From positions 29,090 through 93,089 of the forward strand of contig AUJT01000016.1 in assembly GCA_000424365.1 (NCBI GenBank): 64,000 nt of DNA, in the 5' to 3' direction. Both the position numbers and the translations under genes were made by a program. Origin of the DNA: Lachnospiraceae bacterium NK4A144 (GTDB lineage Bacteria > Bacillota > Clostridia > Lachnospirales > Lachnospiraceae). Under the pieces are notes generated by a model. The model did no database searches and had not been told where the DNA came from. It was given only the letters and a program-made list of their open reading frames with translations. Shown here one piece after another: positions 43,970-53,458 of this stretch (its first letter is position 1; every line of letters starts with the position of its first letter).

Positions 43970-46186
43970 TTGAAGAGACCTATGGCGTGGATGAGCTGCA
44001 TGGTGCTCATCTTTACGCTGTTCTTTATGTGCCTCCGGCCGGTGGGGTTAAAGGACCCTCCGGCGGGCACGGATACATTCATTACCATGACTGGAGTACT
44101 GACTGACAGACAGTACAAAAACAATTCTTACGTTCTGCTTTTGGCAGATGCCTATACAACAGATCACGCCTATTCAGGCAATGATAAAGATCCGGGATTA
44201 AAAACAGAAAAATACGCAGGAGTTCAGGTCTGGCTTGAAAAAGCAAGTTATAAAGAGCTTCCGATGATCGGGGAAAAAATAGAAGTTACCGGAAAAGCAG
44301 AGAATTTTTCGGAAGCACGTAACCCCGGTGAATTTGACATGCGAAGGTATTACCATATCCATGGGATAGACTTTTGTATATTTAACGGGAAGGTCATTAA
44401 GAGAACAGGCCGCGGCAGCTTTTTAAGAGATAATATCCAAAGACTCAAAGAAAGGATGCTTTCAGTATTTGACAAAAAAATGACCGAAAGTGAAGCCGGT
44501 GTCTTAAAGGCGATGATCCTTGGTGACAGGACTTCGCTTACAGACGAGATGAGAGGCCTGTATCAACGAAACGGACTTGCGCATGCGTTGAGTATTTCTG
44601 GTCTTCATATATCTATCCTTGGATATGGGACATACCGTCTTTTGAAAAAAATACGGATGGGTTCGATGTTATCCGTAATACTTACAGCGGTACTTGTCAT
44701 TTTTTATGCGGAGCTGACAGGAGGCGGTACGTCAGTTTTGAGGGCGCTTACCATGTTCCTCGTGTGCATAGGAGCAGATATATCAGGTCGCACTTATGAT
44801 ATGCTCAGTGCTCTTTCTTCATCGCTTCTCCTGCTTTTATTATCAAATCCGCTTATCGTATATGACGCGGGATTCATGCTTTCTTTTGGGGCAGTTCTGG
44901 GAATATGTATGGTGAACCCCTGGCTTGAAAGTTTTATTCCTGCAAAAGATGGTATAGTCGGTAAAATCTTATCCGCTATATCGGTCAGTCTTTCTATTCA
45001 GATATTTACACTTCCTATAGTTTTTTACTTCTTTTATCAGATCCCACTAACATCCATACCATTAAATCTTTTATTGATCCCTTTCATGGGATTACTTGTC
45101 GTGTCAGCGCTCTTGCTGGCGTTACTCGGGAACGTTTCCTGGTTTCCGGTATTTCCCTTTGTGATGATCTGCAGGATCATCCTGCGACTATATGAAACGG
45201 GGTGCAGAATATGCGACACAATACCGGGAGGCGTCTTTATAGCAGGGCGCCCTTCCGTAATAAAGATGATCATTTATTATCTGATCCTCTTACTGGTGAT
45301 AACAGTTACATCAGGAAAAGGATTAAAGAAAATGGCAGGACCATTACTTTTGGCCGCGGCTGTGCTGATGCTCATTTTGAGACCCATAAGCGGACTTACA
45401 GTAACCATGCTGGACATAGGGCAGGGAGACAGTATTCTTCTGCGAACAGCTGCCGGAACGACTTATCTTATCGACTGCGGGAGCACCACGGAGAAAGAAA
45501 TCGCCAGGTACCGGGTGATTCCGGCAATGAGATCAATGGGCCTCCGTAGGATAGACTATTGCATCATGACTCATCCGGATAAGGATCATATATCAGGCTT
45601 TGAGGAAATGTTTGAAATGGCACCTGCAGAAAGGCTGCCGATAAAGTACTTTGTCATGCCTGAAATTAAAGACCCCGGAGAAGCGTATAGAACAATAGAG
45701 TCTGAGGCCCGGAAAGCCGGGACGAAAGTCCTTAAGATATCGGAAGGACAGTGCTTTAGAGATGGAGAGACAGAAATCAGATGCATACATCCCGGGAGAG
45801 ATTTTCGGGCAGAAGATGTAAATGAGTATTCTGTCGTACTGGAATTAAAATACAGAAAATTCAAGGCGTTGTTTACAGGCGATATACAGGGGGAGGGTGA
45901 AAGCCGGATCATTCGGAAATTAAAAAAAGAAGGACCGGTTTCGGTACTTAAAGTTGCTCATCACGGTTCCAAAAACTCAACCCCGGAGGAATTACTATCG
46001 GAGCTGCATCCGGCAGCGGCGCTTATTTCAGCAGGAGAAAACAACTCTTACGGACATCCGCACAGGGAAACGATCGAGAGACTAAATAACATACACACAA
46101 AAATATGCACAACCATCGAGAGCGGAGCTATAACCGTTAATACAGATGGAGAAAAGATGGAGATAAAAACTTATGAGAAAGAATAA
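43970..46186 (+). CDS. comEC: DNA internalization protein ComEC/Rec2
   Basis: A 738-residue ComEC with all three parts. The N-terminal DUF4131/OB-like domain (~20-150) is followed by a multi-helix competence channel (~195-460, with NGLAHALSISGLHISILGYG). The C-terminal metallo-beta-lactamase-like domain (~475-735) has MLDIGQGDSILLR, THPDKDHISGF and VAHHGSKNS. It carries single-stranded DNA across the membrane during transformation. The start is TTG at 43970, 9 bp after AAAGGG. The next ATG would lack a ribosome site. It follows the GerMN gene by 2 bp, an unusual coupling. Confidence 0.95.
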   Translation: MKRPMAWMSCMVLIFTLFFMCLRPVGLKDPPAGTDTFITMTGVLTDRQYKNNSYVLLLADAYTTDHAYSGNDKDPGLKTEKYAGVQVWLEKASYKELPMIGEKIEVTGKAENFSEARNPGEFDMRRYYHIHGIDFCIFNGKVIKRTGRGSFLRDNIQRLKERMLSVFDKKMTESEAGVLKAMILGDRTSLTDEMRGLYQRNGLAHALSISGLHISILGYGTYRLLKKIRMGSMLSVILTAVLVIFYAELTGGGTSVLRALTMFLVCIGADISGRTYDMLSALSSSLLLLLLSNPLIVYDAGFMLSFGAVLGICMVNPWLESFIPAKDGIVGKILSAISVSLSIQIFTLPIVFYFFYQIPLTSIPLNLLLIPFMGLLVVSALLLALLGNVSWFPVFPFVMICRIILRLYETGCRICDTIPGGVFIAGRPSVIKMIIYYLILLLVITVTSGKGLKKMAGPLLLAAAVLMLILRPISGLTVTMLDIGQGDSILLRTAAGTTYLIDCGSTTEKEIARYRVIPAMRSMGLRRIDYCIMTHPDKDHISGFEEMFEMAPAERLPIKYFVMPEIKDPGEAYRTIESEARKAGTKVLKISEGQCFRDGETEIRCIHPGRDFRAEDVNEYSVVLELKYRKFKALFTGDIQGEGESRIIRKLKKEGPVSVLKVAHHGSKNSTPEELLSELHPAAALISAGENNSYGHPHRETIERLNNIHTKICTTIESGAITVNTDGEKMEIKTYEKE

Positions 46187-47480
46187 TTATATGAAGAAGG
46201 CAGCAATATCAGCACTTGTGGGAACACTCGCTTTTACAGCGCTTTTTCCTGCAAGGGTCAGAGCTGATGAAGTAGTAGATCACGTAAGTGATGATCAGAT
46301 GGAAGATATTGAACCGGATCAGGATCCTCCGGTGATAAAGGCACAGAAAGTTGTCCTTGAAAATCAGGCAGGAGAATATGGTACAGGGGCTGTTATCACT
46401 ATCGAAGCTGAAGACAGCGGAACATCAGGACTTGCGGAGAAAGCTTATTCATTTAATGAAAATGACTGGCAGGAGGATAATACATTTCACGTTGAGGCTG
46501 ATGGAAAAGTCCTTTTCAGCATCAGGGATGCGGCAGGAAATATCGTAGATGGACAGGCAGAGGTCAGAGGGATCGATCGGGATGCACCTGTAATAACTGT
46601 CACAGAAAAGGAAAATGATACAAAGAATGGAATGATGAAACTGGAAATAAAGGCTGAGGACAATGGCTCAGGCATTACAACGCTTTCTTGGAAAAATGAT
46701 CAGACCGGCGCTTCGGAAGTGATTCAAGAGAATGGGAATGGACAAAAAAGTGTATGTAAAGAGGTAACGATAGATAGTAACGGTGATTATACGTTTTTTA
46801 CCGAGGATGCACTTCATAACCGATCATCATATACAGTGAAGGTGATAAATATCAAGAAAGAAGATAACAGGGAGAAAGAAAGAAAAAAGGAAAGCGATAA
46901 AGAAAAGGAAAATGATAAAGCCGGGGAGAGGAAAGATGCCGGAGAAAATATAAATATCGTCTCTTCTGTAACACCACCCACAGGGGCGGACACAGAGCCG
47001 GATCATAAGAACAAAGATGACGAAACGGCAGCAGCAGTAACCGTGCCCAAGGAAAAAGAAAAAAAGAAAGGTCATGCTAAAGTGACCGCAGGTAATAAAG
47101 GAAACTTATCCGGCACGGAAGAAAGAAATAGCTTCGGACAAAGGTGGTATACAGGCTCAGGCAATGCGATAACATATTCTTTTTGGAATGGTGAAGATGA
47201 GGAATACGATGCAGGAGTGTCTGAAAATATCATAAACACTACTGGTTATTATGCAGATAGTAATGACAAATGGGATTTTTCAGAGGGCAGTTATTTTGAA
47301 GATACGGAAGATGAACTCGATAATATAGACTTTGATCAGACAGAAGGGGAAAGTGAAAAGAAATCCGTTGCGGGAATGGTTGTCGGTGGTGTGATGATAC
47401 TGATGCTTTCAGCTGTTTCTGTATATATCCTTTTGAAAAAAGAGATCATAAAAATGCCGAATGATGGGGAAGTGAAATAA
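46173..47480 (+). CDS. surface protein with Ig-like repeats and C-terminal membrane anchor
   Basis: A 435-residue secreted protein. Signal peptide (KKAAISALVGTLAFTALFPA), two Ig-like units (~55-130 and ~133-225, e.g. ITIEAEDSGTSGLAEKAYSF and MKLEIKAEDNGSGITTLSWK), a Lys/Glu-rich stretch (~230-330), an acidic region and a C-terminal membrane helix (MVVGGVMILMLSAVSVYILL). No sortase motif is seen. It overlaps comEC by 14 bp, so it is translated from the same transcript. It may be a surface adhesin or wall-spanning stalk. Recognised only at the domain level. Confidence 0.75.
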   Translation: MRKNNYMKKAAISALVGTLAFTALFPARVRADEVVDHVSDDQMEDIEPDQDPPVIKAQKVVLENQAGEYGTGAVITIEAEDSGTSGLAEKAYSFNENDWQEDNTFHVEADGKVLFSIRDAAGNIVDGQAEVRGIDRDAPVITVTEKENDTKNGMMKLEIKAEDNGSGITTLSWKNDQTGASEVIQENGNGQKSVCKEVTIDSNGDYTFFTEDALHNRSSYTVKVINIKKEDNREKERKKESDKEKENDKAGERKDAGENINIVSSVTPPTGADTEPDHKNKDDETAAAVTVPKEKEKKKGHAKVTAGNKGNLSGTEERNSFGQRWYTGSGNAITYSFWNGEDEEYDAGVSENIINTTGYYADSNDKWDFSEGSYFEDTEDELDNIDFDQTEGESEKKSVAGMVVGGVMILMLSAVSVYILLKKEIIKMPNDGEVK

Positions 47481-47505
47481 CTTGACGATATTTTGAAGCT
47501 ATGCG

Positions 47506-48507
47506 ATGATTATTCTTATGAATGAGGTCGTACAGGACATAAAAAATATGGACTTCAAGAGGGTCTATCTTCTTTGCGGAGAAGAGGCTTATCTACGAGA
47601 GCAATATAGGAATAAGCTTATTGATGCTGTAACGCCGCCAGGTGACACCATGAATACTGCCTTCTTTTCGGGGAAGGACATAAACATCGCTTCTCTCATT
47701 GATCTGGGAGAAACGATGCCGTTCATGGCGCCGAGGCGGCTTATTGTTGTGGACGGCAGCGGGCTTTTTAAGGGAACAGTTGATGATAAGATCGTCGACT
47801 ACATGTCTGAGATCCCCGAGGGAACGGTGTTTGTCTTTAACGAAACAGAGGTTGATAAGCGAAGCCGCATGTACAAGGCTGTTCAGAAAAATGGCCATGT
47901 TGAGGAGTGCGGTGTCCAAAAAGAAGCGGATCTTAAAGTCTGGATCGCAAGGCTCTTAAAGGACGAGGGTAAAAAGATCAGAGGTTCTACTGTAGAGCGT
48001 ATACTTGGCCGCTGCGGCACAGATATGGTAAATCTGAAGAATGAGATAGATAAGCTCGTTGCTTATGTTGGCGAAAGGGATATTATTGAGGATGAAGATG
48101 TAGACAGCATCTGCACTCTCCAGATAACTAATTCCATTTTTGATATGGTGGAAGCGATAGCCAACGGGATGCAGAAGAAAGCTTTGGACATCTACTATGA
48201 TCTTCTTCTCTTAAAAGAACCGCCTATGAGGATACTTTTCCTGATAGCCAGAGAATTTAATATACTGCTTCAGGTTAAGACTCTTACTGAAAAAAGAGCG
48301 GCATCCGGTGAAATAGCAAAGGCAGTAAAGATACCGCCGTTTTTTGTAAAAAAATATGTGAGCACGGCAGCAGGGTATACTTCAGAAAGCCTGAAGAGAG
48401 CTTTACAGGACTGCGTAAGTGCGGAAGAAGATGTAAAGACAGGAAAGATCACAGACAAGCTGAGTGTTGAACTTGTAATAATTAAGTATTCTGGGAGACG
48501 TAAATAA
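47506..48507 (+). CDS. holA: DNA polymerase III subunit delta
   Basis: A 333-residue delta subunit: VYLLCGEEAYLREQYRNKLI at the start, then FMAPRRLIVVDGSGLF, AADLKVWI-like segment, GTDMVNLKNEIDKLVAYVG and the C-terminal MRILFLIAREFNILLQVKTL. It opens the sliding clamp in the clamp loader. Gene order comEC-...-holA is usual in Firmicutes. Two in-frame ATGs (47506 and 47518) are possible, and neither has a strong ribosome site. Confidence 0.93.
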   Translation: MIILMNEVVQDIKNMDFKRVYLLCGEEAYLREQYRNKLIDAVTPPGDTMNTAFFSGKDINIASLIDLGETMPFMAPRRLIVVDGSGLFKGTVDDKIVDYMSEIPEGTVFVFNETEVDKRSRMYKAVQKNGHVEECGVQKEADLKVWIARLLKDEGKKIRGSTVERILGRCGTDMVNLKNEIDKLVAYVGERDIIEDEDVDSICTLQITNSIFDMVEAIANGMQKKALDIYYDLLLLKEPPMRILFLIAREFNILLQVKTLTEKRAASGEIAKAVKIPPFFVKKYVSTAAGYTSESLKRALQDCVSAEEDVKTGKITDKLSVELVIIKYSGRRK

Positions 48508-48531
48508 CGGTCGCGGAAAGAGAGGTTTGAT

Positions 48532-49092
48532 ATGCGTGAAACACCAAAACGCGGTGAATTGTATCGTGATATAGACGGCGTTGAGTATGAGATTCTTGCA
48601 AGAGCGCGTCATACAGAGACGTATGAAGAACTTGTTGTGTATATAACGGCCGGTGGAGAGGGAAAGGCACTTGCATGTCCTCTTACTGACTTTATGAAAA
48701 AAGTAGATCACAATAAGCATCCGGAAGTAAAGGCAAAGTATCGCTTTGAAAAGGTTGAGAGCGGAACGACTGAGACTGAGATCACATCAGTACAGTCAGG
48801 CAGAGACTCGGCTGGTCAGCAGGAATCTGTGAGTCACGTATCATCAAATGAGCCGCAGGAAGACAATGAGATCTCTCCTGAATTATTAAGATTCCTCGAT
48901 GCAGACGGTCCGGAAGAAAAGCTGGATGTTTTGGAGAAGATCAGAACACGTCTCACAAACGAAACCATAGATGCGATAGCTGTTTCGCTGGATACGGAGA
49001 TCAGACAGGGCGATATAGCTGACCGCTATGCTGAACTTAGGGAGTATCTCCTTATGACGGTTCGATTTGAGGGAAGCCGTCTCAGAAATTGA
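48532..49092 (+). CDS. DUF1653-domain protein
   Basis: A 186-residue protein. Residues 1-~68 are a DUF1653 domain (KRGELYRDIDGVEYEILARA and HTETYEELVVYITAGGEGKA are its core). A variable linker follows, and then a helical C-terminus (SPELLRFLDADGPEEKLDVL ... GDIADRYAELREYLLMTVRF). The domain is SH3-like and its function is unknown. It follows holA by 24 bp. The longer than usual C-terminus is probably lineage-specific. Confidence 0.85.
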   Translation: MRETPKRGELYRDIDGVEYEILARARHTETYEELVVYITAGGEGKALACPLTDFMKKVDHNKHPEVKAKYRFEKVESGTTETEITSVQSGRDSAGQQESVSHVSSNEPQEDNEISPELLRFLDADGPEEKLDVLEKIRTRLTNETIDAIAVSLDTEIRQGDIADRYAELREYLLMTVRFEGSRLRN

Positions 49093-49111
49093 TGAAAGGA
49101 AAAGTATTAAG

Positions 49112-50128
49112 ATGAAATTACTGTCATTTGCCGTGCCTTGCTATAATTCAGAGGCATATATGCGTCACTGTATAGATTCGCTTTTACCGGGTGGGGACGA
49201 AGTTGAGATCCTGATCGTCGATGACGGCTCCACAGACGGAACTGCAGAAATCGCCGATGAATATGAAAAGAAATATCCGGGTATCTGCAGAGCGATCCAT
49301 CAGAAAAACGGCGGACACGGAGAAGCAGTAAATACAGGTATCCGAAATGCTTCGGGTATGTACTTTAAAGTTGTTGATTCGGATGACTGGGTAGATGGGG
49401 ATGCCTATAAGAGAGTTCTTGAAACACTTTCCGAGATAGTTAAGGGTGATACGGTCCTTGACCTCATGGTATGTAACTTTGTATATGAAAAGCAGGGAGC
49501 AAAACATAAGAAGGTCATGACTTATCGATTTGCTCTTCCTTCTAATGAAATGGTTACCTGGGATGGCGTACGTCATTTTCATAAGGGACAGTATCTGCTC
49601 ATGCACTCGGTAATATACCGTACTTCACTCCTTAGGGAATGTGGACTTGAGCTCCCTAAGCACACTTTTTATGTGGACAATATCTTTGTATTTGAGCCGC
49701 TTCCGTATGTAAGGACCATCTACTACCTTAATGTAAATTTCTATCGTTATTTCATAGGTAGAGATGATCAGTCAGTAAATGAAAAAGTGATGATCAGCCG
49801 TGTCGATCAGCAGATAAGAGTTAATAAGCTCATGATCGATTACATGGCAGGTCGAAATATACCAAACAGAAAACTCAGAAAATATATGCTGAGTTACCTC
49901 GATATCATGATGACCATATCTTCCGTAATGCTCATTCGTGCGAATACGGAGGAAGCTCTTGCGAAAAAGGCAGCGCTTTGGGAATATCTGAAAGATAAGA
50001 ATCTGATGCTCTACTTAAAGATCCGTCACGGACTGCTCGGTCGTGCGGTGAATCTCCCTGGCAGATCAGGCAGAAAGATCACAGTCGGTGGCTATAAGCT
50101 CGCCCACTGGTTCGTAGGATTTAATTAA
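49112..50128 (+). CDS. family-2 glycosyltransferase
   Basis: A 338-residue GT-A enzyme. It begins LLSFAVPCYNSEAYMRHCI, then ILIVDDGSTDGTAEIADEY, KNGGHGEAVNTGI and the metal-binding VVDSDDWVDGDAY. Tyr- and Arg-rich C-terminal helices follow, without membrane segments. Probably transfers a sugar for surface polysaccharide or glycolipid. The ATG at 49112 (AAAGGA upstream) is chosen over an in-frame start inside the DUF1653 gene. A terminator follows. Confidence 0.9.
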   Translation: MKLLSFAVPCYNSEAYMRHCIDSLLPGGDEVEILIVDDGSTDGTAEIADEYEKKYPGICRAIHQKNGGHGEAVNTGIRNASGMYFKVVDSDDWVDGDAYKRVLETLSEIVKGDTVLDLMVCNFVYEKQGAKHKKVMTYRFALPSNEMVTWDGVRHFHKGQYLLMHSVIYRTSLLRECGLELPKHTFYVDNIFVFEPLPYVRTIYYLNVNFYRYFIGRDDQSVNEKVMISRVDQQIRVNKLMIDYMAGRNIPNRKLRKYMLSYLDIMMTISSVMLIRANTEEALAKKAALWEYLKDKNLMLYLKIRHGLLGRAVNLPGRSGRKITVGGYKLAHWFVGFN

Positions 50129-50134
50129 GGGTCA

Positions 50135-50175
50135 AAAAATGACACCCAACCAAGATTTGGAAGGGTGTCATTTTT
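50135..50175. terminator. bidirectional intrinsic terminator
   Basis: AAAAATGACACCC (50135-50147) pairs with GGGTGTCATTTTT (50163-50175), and the loop contains a further CCAA/TTGG pair. It serves the glycosyltransferase and the convergent PAP2 gene. Confidence 0.93.
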
Positions 50176-50187
50176 CTGTCTATAAAG

Positions 50188-50877
50188 TTATCCGATCTCG
50201 CCTTCATTCTGGGCGCGTCCTTCGCGAACAGTTCTGAGACGGGCAAATACAGCTTTGTAGTCAATTACATATACGAGCAGGAACATTACCGTAGCCATGA
50301 TAAATGCGCTCGCAACATCGAAAATAGAATGCTGCTTAAGGAACATTGTCGCAAGTATTATTGAAATACAAAGGATCAGTGATCCATTGCGCACAAACTT
50401 ATTCTTGCTGAGTTTCTCTGAATGGATAATGGCGAAATGTGCTCCAAGAGAATTATAAACATGAATACTTGGAAACAGATTCGTCGGTGTATCGGTGTGG
50501 TAAAGCCCGAGAACCAGCTGTGTAAAAATATTGTTCCGTGGAAATACAACGGGACGAAGCTGGCATCCATTCGGATAAAGCGTGGATATCAGCAGGAATA
50601 TGGTCATTCCTATAAATAAGAAGGTGATGGTGCGGTAATAATCCTTTTTATTTGTGAATATCATATATGTAACAACTCCGGCTATATAGAAAAACCAGAG
50701 AAGATAAGGAACAATGAAATATTCACAGAACGGGATCAGATCGTCCGCTGCCATATGGATTATATGATAGTTTCTGGTAACGTGATTTTCCAGTAGCGTG
50801 AACCATGGAAGATAAAACAAAAAAAGGTATGCAAGCGCCAGAAAACCATGCGAGTATCTTTTTACAAAAGCCTTCAT
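50188..50877 (-). CDS. PAP2-family membrane phosphatase
   Basis: A 229-residue protein with about six membrane helices. PAP2 motifs: C1 as PNGCQLRP, C2 as FPSIHVYNSLGA, and C3 as LKQHSIFDVASA (His and Asp of the catalytic pair kept, the preceding Ser-Arg not obvious). This variant resembles the PAP2_3 subgroup, which includes phosphotransferases on lipids. The ATG at 50877 follows AAGGAGA. An in-frame ATG at 50931 is less likely. Divergent from glyA. Confidence 0.85.
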   Translation of the reverse strand: MKAFVKRYSHGFLALAYLFLFYLPWFTLLENHVTRNYHIIHMAADDLIPFCEYFIVPYLLWFFYIAGVVTYMIFTNKKDYYRTITFLFIGMTIFLLISTLYPNGCQLRPVVFPRNNIFTQLVLGLYHTDTPTNLFPSIHVYNSLGAHFAIIHSEKLSKNKFVRNGSLILCISIILATMFLKQHSIFDVASAFIMATVMFLLVYVIDYKAVFARLRTVREGRAQNEGEIG

Positions 50878-50946
50878 AAGTTTTAGTCTCCTTGAAATCA
50901 GAATTTTAGCATAACGGAAATAACACTTCAATAGATTAAGAAATTG

Positions 50947-50975
50947 TTCAAAAATAAATAATATTATGTTATAAT
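50947..50975 (+). promoter_or_regulatory. candidate sigma-A promoter of glyA
   Basis: TTCAAA (50947-50952) and a perfect TATAAT (50970-50975) are 17 bp apart. The leader to the ATG is about 95 nt and has a small CGGT/ACCG hairpin but no riboswitch I recognise. Confidence 0.6.
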
Positions 50976-51076
50976 TTTAGTTGTTTAACGCTGTAATGAA
51001 TGAAAGCTCGGTAGTTAGGTAACAGTGAGTTTTCGGTCGGGCAAAACCGGCATCAGATTTGAGCAGGAGGAAAAAA

Positions 51077-52315
51077 ATGTACTCATTAGACGACATCAGA
51101 GCCGTTGATCCGGAAATCGCAGATGCGATCGTGCATGAAGAGGAAAGACAGGATAGTCATATCGAGCTTATTGCATCTGAAAACTGGACAAGCAGGGCTG
51201 TTATGGCAGCTATGGGAAGTCCACTTACAAACAAGTATGCTGAGGGATATCCGGGACACAGATACTATGGCGGATGCGGTTGTGTAGACGTAGTTGAGGA
51301 TCTTGCCCGTGAGAGAGCAAAGGAACTCTTCCATTGTGAATATGCAAATGTTCAGCCTCATTCCGGAGCACAGGCAAACATGGCAGTATTCTTCGCAATG
51401 ATGAAGCCCGGTGATACATATATGGGAATGAACCTTGATCAGGGCGGACATCTTTCTCATGGTTCACCGGTAAATTTCTCAGGTTCATATTTTAACTGTG
51501 TGCCTTATGGTGTAAATGCAGACGGATTTATCGACTACGATAAGGTTCGTGAGATCGCTCATGAATGTCATCCAAAGATGATCATCGCAGGCGCTTCTGC
51601 ATATGCACGTACTATAGATTTTAAGAAGTTCCGTGAGATAGCTGATGAAGTAGGCGCATATCTAATGGTAGATATGGCGCACATCGCAGGTCTCGTAGCA
51701 GCCGGCGTACATCCGTCACCTATAGGCATTGCTGATGTGGTAACTACTACAACACATAAGACTCTTCGCGGACCGAGAGGCGGACTTATCCTCTCAAGTC
51801 AGGAAGCAGCTGATAAGTTTAAGTTTAATAAGGCTGTATTCCCGGGAATACAGGGCGGCCCTCTGATGCATGTTATCGCAGGTAAGGCAGTATGCCTTAA
51901 GGAAGCACTCCAGCCTGAGTTCAAGACTTATGCAGAGAACGTGGTAAAGAATGCTAAGGCTCTTAGCGAGGGACTTATTAAGCGTGGTCTTTCCATCGTT
52001 TCCGGCGGTACAGATAATCACCTGATGCTCTTAAATCTGGTTCCTCAGGGACTCACAGGTAAGGAAGTAGAAGCACTTCTCGATGAAGCACATATCACTG
52101 CAAATAAGAACACTATCCCGAATGATCCTCAGAAGCCGTTTGTAACAAGTGGAATCCGTCTCGGAACACCGGCTGTTACAACACGTGGATTTAATGAAGA
52201 GGACTGTGATAAGGTTGCAGAGGCAATTTCTCTCGTAGTACTTGGCGGCAAGGATAAGGTTCCTGAAGCACGCGCTATCGTAAAGAGCCTCACAGACAAG
52301 TATCCTTTAATCTAA
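51077..52315 (+). CDS. glyA: serine hydroxymethyltransferase
   Basis: A 412-residue SHMT. Markers: [70 protein letters not shown] and the PLP-binding K228 in [16 protein letters not shown]. It converts serine and tetrahydrofolate to glycine and methylene-tetrahydrofolate. The ATG at 51077 follows GCAGGAGG. The stop codon is part of an 8-bp target duplication of a MITE-like element, so the coding region remains intact. Confidence 0.97.
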   Translation: MYSLDDIRAVDPEIADAIVHEEERQDSHIELIASENWTSRAVMAAMGSPLTNKYAEGYPGHRYYGGCGCVDVVEDLARERAKELFHCEYANVQPHSGAQANMAVFFAMMKPGDTYMGMNLDQGGHLSHGSPVNFSGSYFNCVPYGVNADGFIDYDKVREIAHECHPKMIIAGASAYARTIDFKKFREIADEVGAYLMVDMAHIAGLVAAGVHPSPIGIADVVTTTTHKTLRGPRGGLILSSQEAADKFKFNKAVFPGIQGGPLMHVIAGKAVCLKEALQPEFKTYAENVVKNAKALSEGLIKRGLSIVSGGTDNHLMLLNLVPQGLTGKEVEALLDEAHITANKNTIPNDPQKPFVTSGIRLGTPAVTTRGFNEEDCDKVAEAISLVVLGGKDKVPEARAIVKSLTDKYPLI

Positions 52316-52668
52316 GGATGTAAGGGTCAAAAGTAAATTTTGCCCCTTACTGATGTCACGGATTGGTTACTGTTCACTCGCTTCCAGCTCGCTCACGTAA
52401 CGGATTTTGCCAATTAAATCGCCTCCGGCGATGGGCAAAATCCAATGGCTTTTCATCTTTCTTGGACGCAACCTCCGCAGCGTAGTGCTCCGGTTGCGTC
52501 TGAACAGTAACACGGATTGCTTCATTGCTACGCAATTCCCGCAATCCTAAAACACTCGCAATCCGCGTAATAACGCTACTTGCTCGTGTTTTGCGGGTTC
52601 CAAGGTCTCAATCCTCTTTGTGCAAGCACAATCGGATTTTGACCTTTTGACCTTGACATCAATCTAAG
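52309..52668. mobile_element. MITE-like element, 344 bp, with 8-bp target duplication
   Basis: The direct repeat AATCTAAG occurs at 52309-52316 and 52661-52668. Between them, the element 52317-52660 has terminal inverted repeats of 17 bp with 15 matches (left GATGTAAGGGTCAAAAG, right reads CTTTTGACCTTGACATC). It has no coding capacity but is rich in internal inverted repeats: GTTACTGTTCA (52366) with TGAACAGTAAC (52501), GACGCAACC (52465) with GGTTGCGTC (52492) and GGATTTTGCC (52402) with GGCAAAATCC (52434). It would fold strongly as RNA or single-stranded DNA. Inserted at the glyA stop codon. A related solo end lies at 25782-25816. Confidence 0.8.
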
Positions 52669-52696
52669 AAAATATTAATAAAACATAAGTATCGTT

Positions 52697-52746
52697 AATA
52701 AAATCACTGTGCTATACTCAACTGTGGCACAGTGATTTTATTTTTT
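52697..52746 (+). terminator. perfect 16-bp stem with T-run just upstream of the ABC operon
   Basis: AATAAAATCACTGTGC (52697-52712) and GCACAGTGATTTTATT (52727-52742) pair perfectly around a 14-nt loop, with TTTTTT after. It ends 14 bp before the start at 52760 and overlaps the ribosome-site region. It may terminate glyA (with the inserted element read through) or act as an attenuator. TATACT sits in the loop, but no matching -35 was found. Confidence 0.8.
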
Positions 52747-52759
52747 CATCGGGGGAGAA

Positions 52760-53458
52760 ATGCAGGATACGAAAACGGCAGTCATTACTGTTCGTGATCT
52801 TTATAAGATATATAAGCTCGGTGACGAGCGGGTACGCGCTCTGAATGGCGTGAGCTTTGACATTCATAAGGGCGAATTTGTCGCAATAGTCGGAACATCC
52901 GGCTCAGGAAAATCAACACTGCTAAATATGCTGGCAGGTCTTGAAAAGCCGACCCGTGGGGAGATAGTGATCGCAGGAGAACACATCGAAACCTATAATG
53001 AACAGGAACTTGTTCGTTTTAGACGGGATCATATCGGTTTTATCTTTCAGGCATATAATCTGATGCCTACGCTCAATGCAATAGAAAATACAGAGTTTCC
53101 ACTGGTGTTTCGGGGTATTTCTCCGGAAGTACGGAGAAAAGCAGCTATAAAGACCCTGAAACTCGTCGGATTATCGCGGTTCATGGATCATAAGCCGACA
53201 GAAATGTCCGGCGGTCAGCAGCAGCGAGTGGGAATCGCAAGAGCGCTTGTAGTTAATCCGGAGATCATATTTGCGGATGAGCCAACGGGAAATCTTGATT
53301 CAGTAACTACGGGAGAGGTACTGAAACTCATGCAGGGACTGGTTCATGACAGGAAACAGACCCTGGTCATGGTTACACACGATAATGAGCTGGCTTCATA
53401 TGCGGACAGGATAATCCGTATAAAAGACGGCAGAAAAATAGAGGATACAGAGCAATGA
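52760..53458 (+). CDS. ABC transporter ATP-binding protein, LolD/MacB type
   Basis: A 232-residue ATPase. Walker A GTSGSGKST, Q loop, signature MSGGQQQRVGIARAL, Walker B IIFADEPTGNLD and H loop MVTHDNE are complete. YKIYKLGDERVRALNGVSFD is the N-terminal pattern of the MacB/LolD class, which power export or mechanical work rather than import. ATGA overlap with the following surface-protein gene and the downstream permease define one operon. GGGGGAG ribosome site. Confidence 0.95.
   Translation: MQDTKTAVITVRDLYKIYKLGDERVRALNGVSFDIHKGEFVAIVGTSGSGKSTLLNMLAGLEKPTRGEIVIAGEHIETYNEQELVRFRRDHIGFIFQAYNLMPTLNAIENTEFPLVFRGISPEVRRKAAIKTLKLVGLSRFMDHKPTEMSGGQQQRVGIARALVVNPEIIFADEPTGNLDSVTTGEVLKLMQGLVHDRKQTLVMVTHDNELASYADRIIRIKDGRKIEDTEQ

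Noticed and set aside
50127..50175. Second MITE copy (shared AAGGGTCAAAA)
   Set aside because: Only 11 bp match the element end, and the rest is an ordinary bidirectional terminator.
50976..51076. Riboswitch in the glyA leader
   Set aside because: The leader is ~95 nt with only one short hairpin and lacks the cores of glycine, THF or SAM riboswitches as I know them.
52317..52660. Protein-coding gene within the element
   Set aside because: No frame of useful length in either strand, and the sequence is dominated by inverted repeats.
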